From the NCBI GenBank assembly GCA_036510065.1, contig DATCEO010000213.1:124001-188000 (forward strand): 64,000 bases of DNA. The letters run 5' to 3'. Shown one piece after another: positions 1-8,624 of the stretch. The notes under the pieces were generated by a model. It saw nothing but the letters and a program-made list of their open reading frames with translations, was not told where the DNA came from and searched no databases. How positions within the stretch are numbered: the first letter of the stretch is position 1; the number at the start of each line of letters is the position of its first letter. The position numbers and the translations under genes are program-made. The DNA comes from DASUBV01 sp036510065. GTDB taxonomy: Bacteria > Actinomycetota > Actinomycetes > Streptosporangiales > Streptosporangiaceae.

Positions 1-131
1 TCCGTACTGGTCAAATCGCACTGCCCTGGCCATTGCCCAGCCCCATCTCGTCGGTGAACGGGGATCTTGCGATCCGATCTTGCCTATGGGAGCCAGCAGC
101 GCGCCGCGGCCTGCTATTCCTGGCCGGGGTC

Positions 132-1793
132 CTAACCCCAGCGGATGGCCGCGATATCGGGCGCGCCGAGCCGGGCGGCCTCGGCGGTGTGGTCGTCGGG
201 CTTGGTCTGCGAGTCGCGCTCGGCTGCCACCCGGGCCAGGTAGTGGTCGATCTCCCGCTGCCGGTGCTCGTCATCCCAGCCCAGCGGGCCTGCCATCAGG
301 TCGGCGACGGTGGCGGCGGCGGCCACGCCGCGGTCCCAGGACTCGATCGAGATCCGCATCCGCCGGGCCAGCACGTCGTCCAGGTGCCGGGCGCCCTCGT
401 GGGTGACGGCATAGCGAGCCTCGACCCGCAGGTAGTCGTCCGCGCCCGGCAGCGGCTCGGCCAGCGACGGGTCCTGCGCCAGCATGGCCAGCAGCTCGTG
501 GACGCACGACCCGTAGCGGTTGAGCAGGTGCTCGACGCGGACGGGATGCACGCCGACGGTCACGGCCAGCGCCCGGCGCTGGTTCCACAGGGCCCGGTAG
601 CCGTCGGCGCCGATCAGCGGCACCGCGTCCGTGCAGGAGTCCGGGACCCGGGCGTCCAGGCCGCGGGCCGCCTCGTTGACGGCGTCGGCGGCCATCACCC
701 GGTAGGTCGTGTACTTGCCGCCGGCCACGACGACCAGGCCGGGCACCGGGTGGCCCACGATGTGCTCGCGCGACAGCTTCGAGGTCTCCTCCGACTCGCC
801 GCTTAGCAGCGGCCGCAGGCCGGCGTAGACGCCCTCGACGTCCTCGCGGGTGAGCGGCGAGGTCAGGACGGCGTTGACGTGCTCCAGCAGATAGTCGATG
901 TCACTGGAGCTGACGGCCGGGTGGGCCTTGTCCAGGGCCCAGTCGGTATCGGTCGTCCCGATGATCCAGTGCCGTCCCCAGGGGATAACGAACAGCACGC
1001 TCGTCTCGGTCTGCAGGATGATCCCGGTGCTGGACTGCAGCCGGTCCCGGGGCACCACCAGGTGGATGCCCTTGGAGGCGCGGACGTGGAACTGGCCGCG
1101 GGTGTCGGCCAGAGCCTGAGTGTCATCGGTCCACACGCCGGTGGCGTTGATGACCTGCCGGGCGCGCACCTCGAACCTGGCCCCGGTCTCCAGGTCCGTC
1201 ATCGTCGCGCCCGTCACCCGCTCGCCCTGCCGCAGGAAGCCGGTGACCTGGACCCGGTTGGCCACCATGGCGCCAAAGGACGCGGCGGTCCGCACCACGG
1301 TCAGCGTGTGCCGGGCGTCGTCGACCTGCGCGTCCCAGTACTGCACGGCGCCGGTAAGGACATCGCCGCGCAGGCACGGCGCCTCGCGCAGCGCCTTCTT
1401 GCGGGTCAGGTGCCGGTGGTGGCGCAGGCCGTGCGCCGTGCCCGAGGTGAAGGCCATCGCGTCGTACAGGGCAATCCCGGCGCCCACGTAGGGGCGTTCC
1501 CAGTGGTGCCGCAGCGGATACAGGAACGGCACCGGCCGCACGAGGTGCGGGGCGATCCGGTCCAGCAGCAGGCCGCGCTCGGTCAGGGCCTCGCGGACCA
1601 GGCCGAAGTCGAGCATCTCCAGGTAGCGCAGGCCGCCGTGGATGAGCTTGCTCGACCGGCTGGACGTCCCGCTGGCCCAGTCCCGCGCCTCGACCAGGGC
1701 GGTCGTCAGGCCGCGCGTCACCGCGTCGAGCGCGCAGCCGGCGCCCACCACCCCGCCGCCGATGACGAGCACGTCGACCTCGTACTCGGTCAT
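132..1793 (-). CDS. glpD: Glycerol-3-phosphate dehydrogenase (FAD-dependent)
   Basis: Oxidises sn-glycerol 3-phosphate to dihydroxyacetone phosphate and passes electrons to the quinone pool; a peripheral membrane flavoenzyme of glycerol catabolism. The product is about 553 aa, normal for aerobic GlpD. Near the N-terminus is the FAD-binding Rossmann motif VIGGGVVGAGCALDA, followed by the family segment SSRSSKLIHGGLRYLE. I chose the ATG at 1793 because the dinucleotide-binding fold begins a few residues later. A GTG at 1841 is also in frame, but it lies inside the 14-bp tandem repeat and would add a non-homologous N-terminus. The gene follows glpK on the same strand after 121 bp and is probably co-transcribed with it. 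No glpF is visible. Confidence 0.93.
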   Translation of the reverse strand: MTEYEVDVLVIGGGVVGAGCALDAVTRGLTTALVEARDWASGTSSRSSKLIHGGLRYLEMLDFGLVREALTERGLLLDRIAPHLVRPVPFLYPLRHHWERPYVGAGIALYDAMAFTSGTAHGLRHHRHLTRKKALREAPCLRGDVLTGAVQYWDAQVDDARHTLTVVRTAASFGAMVANRVQVTGFLRQGERVTGATMTDLETGARFEVRARQVINATGVWTDDTQALADTRGQFHVRASKGIHLVVPRDRLQSSTGIILQTETSVLFVIPWGRHWIIGTTDTDWALDKAHPAVSSSDIDYLLEHVNAVLTSPLTREDVEGVYAGLRPLLSGESEETSKLSREHIVGHPVPGLVVVAGGKYTTYRVMAADAVNEAARGLDARVPDSCTDAVPLIGADGYRALWNQRRALAVTVGVHPVRVEHLLNRYGSCVHELLAMLAQDPSLAEPLPGADDYLRVEARYAVTHEGARHLDDVLARRMRISIESWDRGVAAAATVADLMAGPLGWDDEHRQREIDHYLARVAAERDSQTKPDDHTAEAARLGAPDIAAIRWG

Positions 1794-1826
1794 CGCAGTC
1801 ACCGCGTCCGCACGGGACGCCGGGGA

Positions 1827-1896
1827 CAGTGCCTCTACCACAGTGCCTCTACCACAGTGCCTCTACCACAGTGCCGCTACCACAGTGCCGCTACCA
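1827..1896. repeat. Five-copy 14-bp tandem repeat between glpK and glpD
   Basis: On the plus strand, three identical units CAGTGCCTCTACCA (1827-1868) are followed by two units CAGTGCCGCTACCA (1869-1896). A sixth, degenerate unit ends in the same GCTACCA (1897-1910). The array fills most of the glpK-glpD intergenic space. Because 14 is not a multiple of 3, copy-number change would alter which upstream GTG is in frame with glpD and the spacing to its start. Confidence 0.95.
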
Positions 1897-1914
1897 CGCG
1901 TCTGCTACCACCGG

Positions 1915-3429
1915 TCAGTCGACCTCCACCCAGTTCAGCGTACGCTGAACCGCTTTCTTCCAGCCTGCGTAACCCTCTTCCCGCTGCCGACCATTCCATT
2001 GTGGCTCCCAGCGCCGGCCGGCGTTCCAGTTGGCCCTGAGCTCGCTGGTGCCCGACCAGAACCCTGCGCCCAGGCCGGCGGCATACGCGGCGCCGAGCGC
2101 GGTCGTCTCGGCCACGACCGGCCGGCTGACCGGCACGCCGAGAATATCGGCCTGCAGCTGCATGCACAGGTTGTTCGCGGTCACCCCGCCGTCGACCTTG
2201 AGGACCTCCAGGTGCACGCCCGAGTCGGCCTCCATGGCCTCGCTGACGTCGCGGGTCTGGTAGCAGATGGCCTCCAGGGTGGCCCGGGCCAGGTGAGCGT
2301 TGGTGTTGAACCGGGAGAGCCCGACGATGGCGCCACGGGCGTCGCTGCGCCAGTAGGGCGCGAACAGCCCGGAGAACGCCGGCACGAAGTAGATGCCGCC
2401 GTTGTCGGTGACCTGGCGGGCCAGCGACTCGGTCTCGGCCGCGCCGGAGATGATGCCCAGCTGGTCTCGCAGCCACTGCACGGCGGATCCCGTGACGGCG
2501 ATCGACCCCTCCAGGGCGTACACCGGCTTGGCCTCCCCGAACTGGTAGCACACCGTGGTCAGCAGCCCGTGCCGGCTGCGCACCAGCTCCTGGCCGGTGT
2601 TGAGGAGCATGAAGTTGCCGGTCCCGTAGGTGTTCTTGGCCTCGCCGACGGCGAAACACACCTGGCCGACGGTCGCGGCCTGCTGGTCGCCCAGATCGGC
2701 GGTCAGCGGGACGCTCCGGACGGCGGCGGGCCCGCGCACCTCGCCGTAGCCGGCCGCGAGCGAGGACGGCCGGATCAGCGGCAGCATGGCCCGCGGAATG
2801 CCGAACAGGCCCAGCAGTTCCTCGTCCCAGTCCAGCGTTTCCAGGTTCATCAGCATGGTCCGGCTGGCGTTCGTTACGTCGGTCACGTGCGCGCCGCCGT
2901 CGGCGCCGCCGGTGAGGTTCCAGATCAGCCAGGAGTCGGTGGTGCCGAAGATGGCCTCGCCGGCCTCGGCCGCCGCGCGCACCCCGTCGACGTTCTCCAG
3001 GATCCACTGCACCTTGCCGGCCGAGAAGTACGTCGCGGGCGGCAGGCCCGCCTTGGCCCGGATCAGGTCGCCGCGGCCGTCGCGGTCCAGCGCGCTAGCG
3101 ATGTGGTCGGTCCGGGTGTCCTGCCAGACAATGGCGTTGTAGTAGGGGCGGCCAGTCTTGCGGTTCCAGACGACGGCGGTCTCGCGCTGATTGGTGATCC
3201 CCAACGCGGCCAGGTCGCCGGGCCCCAGGCCGGCCCGGTTCATCGCGGTCTGGATGACCGAGGTCGTCCGCTCCCAGATCTCGACCGGGTTGTGCTCCAC
3301 CCAGCCCGCCTGGGGCAGGATCTGCTCGTGCTCCAGCTGATGCCGGGCCACCTCGCGGCCCGCGTGGTCGAACACCATGAACCGCGAGCTGGTCGTCCCC
3401 TGATCAACTGCCCCCACAAAGTCCGCCAC
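1915..3429 (-). CDS. glpK: Glycerol kinase
   Basis: Phosphorylates glycerol to sn-glycerol 3-phosphate with ATP, the first step of glycerol use, feeding GlpD next to it. The product is about 504 aa, the usual length. The first residues, FVGAVDQGTTSSRFMVFD, are the conserved N-terminal phosphate-binding motif of FGGY kinases, and a conserved WNRKTGRPYYNAIVWQDTRT stretch follows. The GTG at 3429 is preceded on the minus strand by GAGGAGG at good spacing, so it is preferred over longer starts up to 3573. It is the first gene of the glpK-glpD pair. Confidence 0.95.
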   Translation of the reverse strand: MADFVGAVDQGTTSSRFMVFDHAGREVARHQLEHEQILPQAGWVEHNPVEIWERTTSVIQTAMNRAGLGPGDLAALGITNQRETAVVWNRKTGRPYYNAIVWQDTRTDHIASALDRDGRGDLIRAKAGLPPATYFSAGKVQWILENVDGVRAAAEAGEAIFGTTDSWLIWNLTGGADGGAHVTDVTNASRTMLMNLETLDWDEELLGLFGIPRAMLPLIRPSSLAAGYGEVRGPAAVRSVPLTADLGDQQAATVGQVCFAVGEAKNTYGTGNFMLLNTGQELVRSRHGLLTTVCYQFGEAKPVYALEGSIAVTGSAVQWLRDQLGIISGAAETESLARQVTDNGGIYFVPAFSGLFAPYWRSDARGAIVGLSRFNTNAHLARATLEAICYQTRDVSEAMEADSGVHLEVLKVDGGVTANNLCMQLQADILGVPVSRPVVAETTALGAAYAAGLGAGFWSGTSELRANWNAGRRWEPQWNGRQREEGYAGWKKAVQRTLNWVEVD

Positions 3430-3584
3430 GAACTCCTCCTCGGGTGAGCGGGCCGATGCCTGGCGCCCAGCCGTACAGCCGACCGTACTGATCTCTGCCA
3501 GCGCGCTGGTAGCCGGTGCGGCTGCGCGCTCCAGAAATCCTCGCCAGTGAGGCAACCTGGACTCGTGCCGCACGTCTCTGGACC

Positions 3585-4163
3585 ATGAGCCTCGACCTTC
3601 CCGGCCCGGCGGGCCGTGTCCGGGCGACCGTCGGTGAGCCGGCCGGCGGCCCGGGCGGGCCCGGCGACCCGGCGGTCGCGGTCACTGCCCTGTACGCCGA
3701 GCATGCGCTCGGCCTGACCAGGCTGGCCCTGGTGATGGTCCGCGACCGGCAGGCCGCTGAGGACATCGTCCAGGACGCCTTCTGCGGGCTGCATCGGCTG
3801 TGGCCCGGACTGCGGGACAAGAACCGGGCGCTGCCCTACGTCAGGTCCGCGGTGCTGAACGGCTGCCGGTCGGAGTTCCGGCGCCAGAGGCGGGACCGGT
3901 CGGGCCGCGACGGCTACGAGGGATACCTCCCGCCGGCCTGGTCGGCGGAGTCGGAGGCGGAGGCCAGCGCCGAGCGGCGCGAGGTCCTGCAGGCCCTGAC
4001 CCGGCTGCCCGCGCGGCAGCGCGAGGCCCTCGTCCTGCGGTTCTACCTGGACCTGTCCGAAGCCGACACGGCCGACGCCATGCGGATCAGCCGCGGCACG
4101 GTCAAGTCGGCCGTGGCCCGGGGCCTGGCCGCGCTACGAAAGCTTCTCGGGGAGCAGTCATGA
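3585..4163 (+). CDS. ECF RNA polymerase sigma factor, SigE family
   Basis: An extracytoplasmic-function sigma factor of about 192 aa. The sigma-2 region has the YAEHALGLTRLALVMVRDRQ and AEDIVQDAFCGL segments. The sigma-4 region has the helix-turn-helix LSEADTADAMRISRGTVKSA preceded by LPARQREALVLRFY. I chose the ATG at 3585; upstream in-frame codons give no homologous sequence. Its stop overlaps the ATG of the next gene (ATGA at 4160-4163), so the two are translationally coupled. In actinobacteria such SigE-type factors are often followed by a membrane-anchored partner gene, and here that partner is broken. The regulatory target is unknown. Confidence 0.9.
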   Translation: MSLDLPGPAGRVRATVGEPAGGPGGPGDPAVAVTALYAEHALGLTRLALVMVRDRQAAEDIVQDAFCGLHRLWPGLRDKNRALPYVRSAVLNGCRSEFRRQRRDRSGRDGYEGYLPPAWSAESEAEASAERREVLQALTRLPARQREALVLRFYLDLSEADTADAMRISRGTVKSAVARGLAALRKLLGEQS

Positions 4164-5268
4164 CAGGCACCACGGGGACGACCCAAGAGCGACTGCGCGA
4201 CGCCGCGACCGCGCTCGGGCAGACCATCCAGCCCGGGGACATCCCGCCGCTGCGGCTGCGGCTGCCGGAGCCGGGCCGCCGGGCCGTCCCAGGCCGAGAG
4301 GTCGTCCCGGGTCCAGGGGGCACCCAGGGTCCAGGGGGGACCCCGGGCCGTCGGCGCGGCCGCCGCCCGGCGCCAGGGCCTGGCTGATCCCGGCGGGCGC
4401 CGCGGCGGCGGTGCTGGCGGTCGTCGGCGTGATCATCCTGGCGCCCCGGGCCGGCTCGCGCATCGAGCCGCTGACACCCCCGCCGGCCCGGTCGGCTCTG
4501 CCGCGTTACCTGGTCACCTACGGCAATGGCACCAGCTTCGTGCCGGGCGGCGGGCCGGGGTACGTCCGAGCCACGGCGACCGGGCGGGTGCTGGCCCGTA
4601 TCCCAGCGGCTGCCCGCGACTTCACTGTCGAGGGGGTCGCGGCGGCTCCCGGCGACCGGGTGTTCTACCTGATCGGGATGACCTTCGCCGGTCCTTCGGC
4701 CGTCAATGTCGAGTGCTTTCGCCTGGTGCTGGACGCGAACGGCCGCCCGAGCGTGCCACGGCGACTGCCTGGACCTCCGCTGCTGGTACCGGTGCCGGCC
4801 ACGAGCAACGGGGCGACCATCATTCCGCTGGCGATCTCGCCCGACGACCAGGAGCTGGCTTAATCCCCATCAGGCCTGTTTCCGCCCATTGACGGCTTCG
4901 ACAAGCCGACCATCATCGTGCAGAACGTAGCTACCGGCGTCCGGCGCTCGTGGAGCGCCGGCCAGGTCTCGGGGGGACAGGTCAGCCAGGTCAGCCGGCT
5001 CGTCGTGATCGGCACGGCCAGCGGCAAGATCAGCCGCGTCCTGCTCAGCGGGCCGCAGGCGGCGCAGGCCGCTCCGGCCGCCCTCGACGGCGGCGCGCTG
5101 CTGTTCACCCTCGGCGCCCGGCGCGTGCGCGCCCATCACGCCGGCGCGCCTTACGTCAGCGGGCACCTCGCCGGGCTCAGCCTGGCCACCGGCCAGATCA
5201 CCCGGCTGCCGTATCCGGTCTACACCGGCGTGGAGGCACCGGCCTGGCCGATGCGGGCCGCCTGGTAG
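4160..5268 (+). pseudogene. Broken membrane-anchored partner of the SigE-type sigma factor
   Basis: Begins with ATG overlapping the sigma-factor stop (MTGTTGTTQERLRDAATALG). The frame is lost in a G-rich tract near 4310-4340, where GGGTCCAGGGGG-like sequence occurs twice. The continuation, one hydrophobic segment (WLIPAGAAAAVLAVVGVIIL) and then a beta-rich domain, is in the next frame from about 4380. That frame meets an in-frame TAA at 4861-4863, in the context QELA-stop-SPSGL, where a Tyr codon would restore a WD40-like LAYSP motif. It then stays open to 5268 (end PVYTGVEAPAWPMRAAW). Layout and context fit a sigma-linked single-pass sensor or regulator, but no named family is recognised. 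Two independent lesions argue for a pseudogene unless the assembly is poor. Confidence 0.75.
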
Positions 5269-5280
5269 GCGCCGCCTGCC

Positions 5281-6309
5281 TCAGGACCGCAGCGCTTCGC
5301 GGGCCGCCCGGGCGTTGTCCTGGACGCTCGCGCCCAGCTCCGCGACGTCGGCTGGGGAGGCGCCCATGGCGTGGGCCGCGTAGCGGACGTAGACCCCCGC
5401 CATGATGCAGGCCAGCTTCCAGTGCGCGAAGGCCAGGTAGAAGGGCAGGTCGCTCAGGTCCCGGCCCGAGCCGGCCGCGTACCGCGCGGCCAGCTCCGCT
5501 GCCGCGGGGAAGCCGGGCAGCTTGGTCGCGGGCCGCGCCCAGTACATCAGGAAGGTGCCCACGTCGGCCAGCGGGTCGCCCAGCGTGCACAGCTCCCAGT
5601 CCAGGACCGCGGCGACCCGGCCGGCGGCGGACAGGACGGTGTTGTCGAGCCGGTAGTCGCCGTGCACGATGGCGGCACCGTGCTGCGCCGGCACGCAGGC
5701 GGCCAGCTGCTGGTGGACCTCGTCGACCAGCGGCACCGGCTCGTACACGCCGGCCTCGCGCGCCTGCTGCGCAGACTGCTGGAACTGCCCGTGCCACCGG
5801 CGGAGCTGCCGCTCGATGTAGCCGTCGCGGCGGGCGAGGCCACCGAGCCCGACGGCATCGATGTCCACCTGATGCAGCGCGACCAGGACATCGACGAGGT
5901 CCTGCCCCGCCGCCCGCCGGGTGGCCTCGTCCAGCGCCCCCCGCGTCTGCGCCGCGTCTCGCAGGACGTACCCGTCGACGAAGTCCATGACGTAAAAGGG
6001 CCGCTCGTTGACGGACTCGTCGTCGCAGTAGGCCAGGGCGGCCGGCACGGGCACGGGCGTGTCCCGCAGTGCGGAGATGATGCGGTATTCGCGGCCCATG
6101 TCGTGGGCGGTCGACAGCACATGGCTGATGGGCGGCCGGCGCAGCACGACCCGGCGCCCCGCGGCGTCGGTCACCTGGAACGTCAGGTTGGAACGGCCGC
6201 CGGCCACGAGCTGGAAGGCGAACGGGGCCGCGAGGTCGGGAACGTGATCGAGCAACCATTGCGTTACTACGGGGGTATTGATGCCCTGGGGGATGCCGGC
6301 CGCTGTCAC
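5281..6309 (-). CDS. Phosphotransferase family protein (APH/ACAD10-like)
   Basis: A 342-aa kinase-fold protein. The catalytic-loop motif VHGDYRLDNTV (Brenner motif) and the metal-binding VLDWELCTLGDPLADVG are intact. This subgroup, with LGDPLADVGTFLMYW, is commonly encoded next to acyl-CoA dehydrogenases and is related to the kinase part of eukaryotic ACAD10, proposed to phosphorylate hydroxyacyl substrates so they can be dehydrated. It is the last gene of the acyl-CoA dehydrogenase-SDR-phosphotransferase operon, 4 bp after the SDR stop. It starts at a GTG. Antibiotic resistance is not implied. Confidence 0.88.
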   Translation of the reverse strand: MTAAGIPQGINTPVVTQWLLDHVPDLAAPFAFQLVAGGRSNLTFQVTDAAGRRVVLRRPPISHVLSTAHDMGREYRIISALRDTPVPVPAALAYCDDESVNERPFYVMDFVDGYVLRDAAQTRGALDEATRRAAGQDLVDVLVALHQVDIDAVGLGGLARRDGYIERQLRRWHGQFQQSAQQAREAGVYEPVPLVDEVHQQLAACVPAQHGAAIVHGDYRLDNTVLSAAGRVAAVLDWELCTLGDPLADVGTFLMYWARPATKLPGFPAAAELAARYAAGSGRDLSDLPFYLAFAHWKLACIMAGVYVRYAAHAMGASPADVAELGASVQDNARAAREALRS

Positions 6310-6313
6310 GGCG

Positions 6314-7144
6314 TCACCTGCTGCCGGTCAGCCGGGCCTGCAGGCGGCGCATGCCCCGCAGCCAGCGTTCCCGGTCGCCGGCCCGGCGGCGCTCGTAGAG
6401 CGCCACCTCAGGATGCGGGAGGATCAGGAAGCGCTCATCGGCGAGTCCCTCCAGCACGGTCGCCGCGACCTGGTCAGCGGTCAGGACACCGTCCACCGCC
6501 GCCTGCGGCGAGCCGACCTCGCTGCCGGGTGACGGCTGCCGGGCATCGACCTGACGGCGGCTGGTCGTCAGCAGGTTGCTGGTGAAGGCCTGCGGGCACA
6601 GGCACGACACCGTAAGCCCCCGGTCCCCGTAGGTGATGGACAGCCACTCGGCCAGTGCCACCGCCGCGTGCTTGGTGACCGCGTACGGCGCCGAGCCGAG
6701 CTGGGTCAGCAGGCCAGCCGCCGACGCGGTGAGCATCAGGTAGCCCGCCCCGCGCTCCAGCATCGCGGGCAGCACCGCCCGGGTGACGTAGACGTGGCTC
6801 TGCACGTTGACGGCCCACATCCGGGTCCAGTCCGCGTCCGGCACATCGACGCCGCCGCCGACGATGATCCCCGCGTTGGAGCAGAACAGGTCGATCCGCC
6901 CGAACTCGTCCATCACGCGGGCGGTCAGTGCCTGAACGTCGGCCTCGGCGGCCACGTCCGTCGGCACTGCGATGGCCCGATGCCCCTCGGCCTCGATCTC
7001 CGCCGCGACCTCGGCCGCCGTATCGCCATCAAGGTCGGCCACGACCACGCCCTCGGCGTCCTGCCGGGCGAAAGCGAGGCACAGCGAGCGGCCGGCTCCG
7101 CTCCCGCCTCCGGTAACGACCGCGACCCGCCCGCCGATGTTCAT
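6314..7144 (-). CDS. Short-chain dehydrogenase/reductase
   Basis: A 276-aa classical SDR. The N-terminus VAVVTGGGSGAGRSL is the NAD(P)-binding glycine motif, CSNAGI is the NNAG-equivalent, and the catalytic Ser and YAVTKHA (YxxxK) follow. The ATG at 7144 lies 2 bp beyond the acyl-CoA dehydrogenase stop, so its ribosome site sits inside the end of that gene. Context suggests a hydroxyacyl or ketoacyl intermediate as substrate; this is inference from the operon. Confidence 0.9.
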   Translation of the reverse strand: MNIGGRVAVVTGGGSGAGRSLCLAFARQDAEGVVVADLDGDTAAEVAAEIEAEGHRAIAVPTDVAAEADVQALTARVMDEFGRIDLFCSNAGIIVGGGVDVPDADWTRMWAVNVQSHVYVTRAVLPAMLERGAGYLMLTASAAGLLTQLGSAPYAVTKHAAVALAEWLSITYGDRGLTVSCLCPQAFTSNLLTTSRRQVDARQPSPGSEVGSPQAAVDGVLTADQVAATVLEGLADERFLILPHPEVALYERRRAGDRERWLRGMRRLQARLTGSR

Positions 7145-7146
7145 GA

Positions 7147-8424
7147 TCAGGCCCGCATCGCGCCGCGCGCGGCCCGGTCGGCCCAGGCCGCGAGCTCGGG
7201 ATCCGCGGCAAGCACGCGGGCGTACTTCTTCCGCGCCTCGTCGCGCTTGGCGGGCAGGTACTCGGTGGGCCACAGGCCCGGGTGCGGCTCGTAGCCCTTG
7301 AGGACATTGCGGGCCACGGTCACCTTGTGCACCTCGTCCACGCCGTCGGCGATGGCCATGGTCGGCGCCGCGGCCCACATGGCCTGCAGCGGCGTCAGGT
7401 TAGTCGTGCCCAGGGAGCCCATGATGTGCAGGGCCCGGTAGGACACCTCACGCAGCACCCGGGCGCAGGTGTACTTGCAGGCGGCGATCTGGGTGCGCGC
7501 CTGCTGGGTACTGGAGTGGTCAATCGTCCAGGCCGTCCACAGCACCAGCAGTCGCAGCATGTTGATGTCGGCGTAGGAGTCGGCGATCGCCTCCTGCACC
7601 ATCTGGTGCTCGGCGATCACCCGGCCGTGCGACTGACGGCTGAGCGCTCGCTCGCACATCATGTCGAACGCCAGCTTGACCTGGGCCACGGTGCGCATGG
7701 CGTGATGAATGCGGCCGCCGCCCAGGCGGCGCTGGGCCAGCACCCTGGCCCCGTCCTCCGGACCCAGCAGGTTTCCGAGGGGGACGCGCACGTCGGTGTA
7801 GCGGATGTGGTTGTGCGGGGCGGGGTACTCCATGAGCTGCACGCCGGGCGTCTCGCGCGGCACTACGAACATGCCGTTGGTGCACATCACGAAGATGATG
7901 TCGGCCCGGGCGCCGGCGCTGGTGAACCACTTCTCGCCGCTGATCACCCACTCATCGCCGTCGCGCGTGGCATGGGTCACGAACTGCGTCGGGTCGGAGC
8001 CGCCTGCCGGCTCGGTCATGGAGTAGGCGGAGAAGATCTCCTGGTTCAGCAGGGGGGAGAGCCACTGCTGCTTCTGCTCCGGCGTGCCGTAGGCGGCCAG
8101 CATCTCCATGTTCCCGGTGTCGGGCGCGGCCGTGCCGAAGATCACCGGGGCCGTGCGGTAGCGGCCCAGGATCTCGTTGAGGAGGGCGAGCTTGAGCTGC
8201 CCGAAGCCGGGGCCGCCGAGCTCCCGGTCCAGGAACAGCGCCCACAGCCCCCGGTCCTTCACCTGCTGCTTGAGCGGATCAGCCAGGGCCCTGGCCTTGG
8301 GGTCGCGCGAGTAGGCCGCGCCGGGGAAGACAAGATCGAGGGGCTCGACCTCCTCGCGGCAGAACTCCTCGACCCAGTCCAGTTGCGTCTGGAACTCCGG
8401 CTCCGTTGAGAAATCCCAGGCCAC
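7147..8424 (-). CDS. Acyl-CoA dehydrogenase
   Basis: A flavoprotein of about 425 aa of the acyl-CoA dehydrogenase superfamily, performing alpha,beta-dehydrogenation of an acyl-CoA. Visible segments are the N-terminal helical domain (WDFSTEPEFQTQLDWVEEFC), the FAD-contact motif FSAYSMTEPAGGSDPTQ, WVISGEKWFTSAG, and the C-terminal RALHIMGSLGTTNLTPLQ. I prefer the GTG at 8424 because GGAGG lies 5 nt upstream and family members begin MAWDF; an in-frame ATG-like start at 8484 would add about 20 unmatched residues. First gene of a three-gene operon with the SDR and phosphotransferase. An inverted repeat at 8518-8532 lies upstream. Confidence 0.92.
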   Translation of the reverse strand: MAWDFSTEPEFQTQLDWVEEFCREEVEPLDLVFPGAAYSRDPKARALADPLKQQVKDRGLWALFLDRELGGPGFGQLKLALLNEILGRYRTAPVIFGTAAPDTGNMEMLAAYGTPEQKQQWLSPLLNQEIFSAYSMTEPAGGSDPTQFVTHATRDGDEWVISGEKWFTSAGARADIIFVMCTNGMFVVPRETPGVQLMEYPAPHNHIRYTDVRVPLGNLLGPEDGARVLAQRRLGGGRIHHAMRTVAQVKLAFDMMCERALSRQSHGRVIAEHQMVQEAIADSYADINMLRLLVLWTAWTIDHSSTQQARTQIAACKYTCARVLREVSYRALHIMGSLGTTNLTPLQAMWAAAPTMAIADGVDEVHKVTVARNVLKGYEPHPGLWPTEYLPAKRDEARKKYARVLAADPELAAWADRAARGAMRA

Positions 8425-8517
8425 CGCGTCCTCCACAGCCGATCGTGTGCCCGTGGGCGCTACCCAGGGCATCACTGGTGCCATTAACCACCAGGAAGCG
8501 AGCGTCGTCCAGTGTAA

Positions 8518-8532
8518 TAGAACAGGATTCTA
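8518..8532. promoter_or_regulatory. Inverted repeat upstream of acyl-CoA dehydrogenase operon
   Basis: TAGAACAGGATTCTA has perfect 5-bp arms (TAGAA/TTCTA) in a locally AT-rich patch about 94 bp upstream of the dehydrogenase start. It resembles TetR-family operators upstream of lipid-degradation genes in actinobacteria, such as the KstR type with AAC/GTT half sites, but does not match that consensus exactly. Confidence 0.45.
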
Positions 8533-8624
8533 AAATATACCTCGGCAGCCGAAAATGAGAGGCCGGCGGGGTGAGGGCCGGCGGGGGGGAGCGCCTGGCG
8601 GCGCGATCGTCCTACGCTGACGAC

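Noticed and set aside
1..131. Possible gene upstream of the glpD 3' end
   Set aside because: No open frame with recognisable content in these first 131 bases. A small GGGGT/ACCCC dyad at the glpD stop is the only structure seen.
1827..1910. CRISPR-like array
   Set aside because: The units are directly adjacent with no spacers and only 14 bp long; no cas genes are present.
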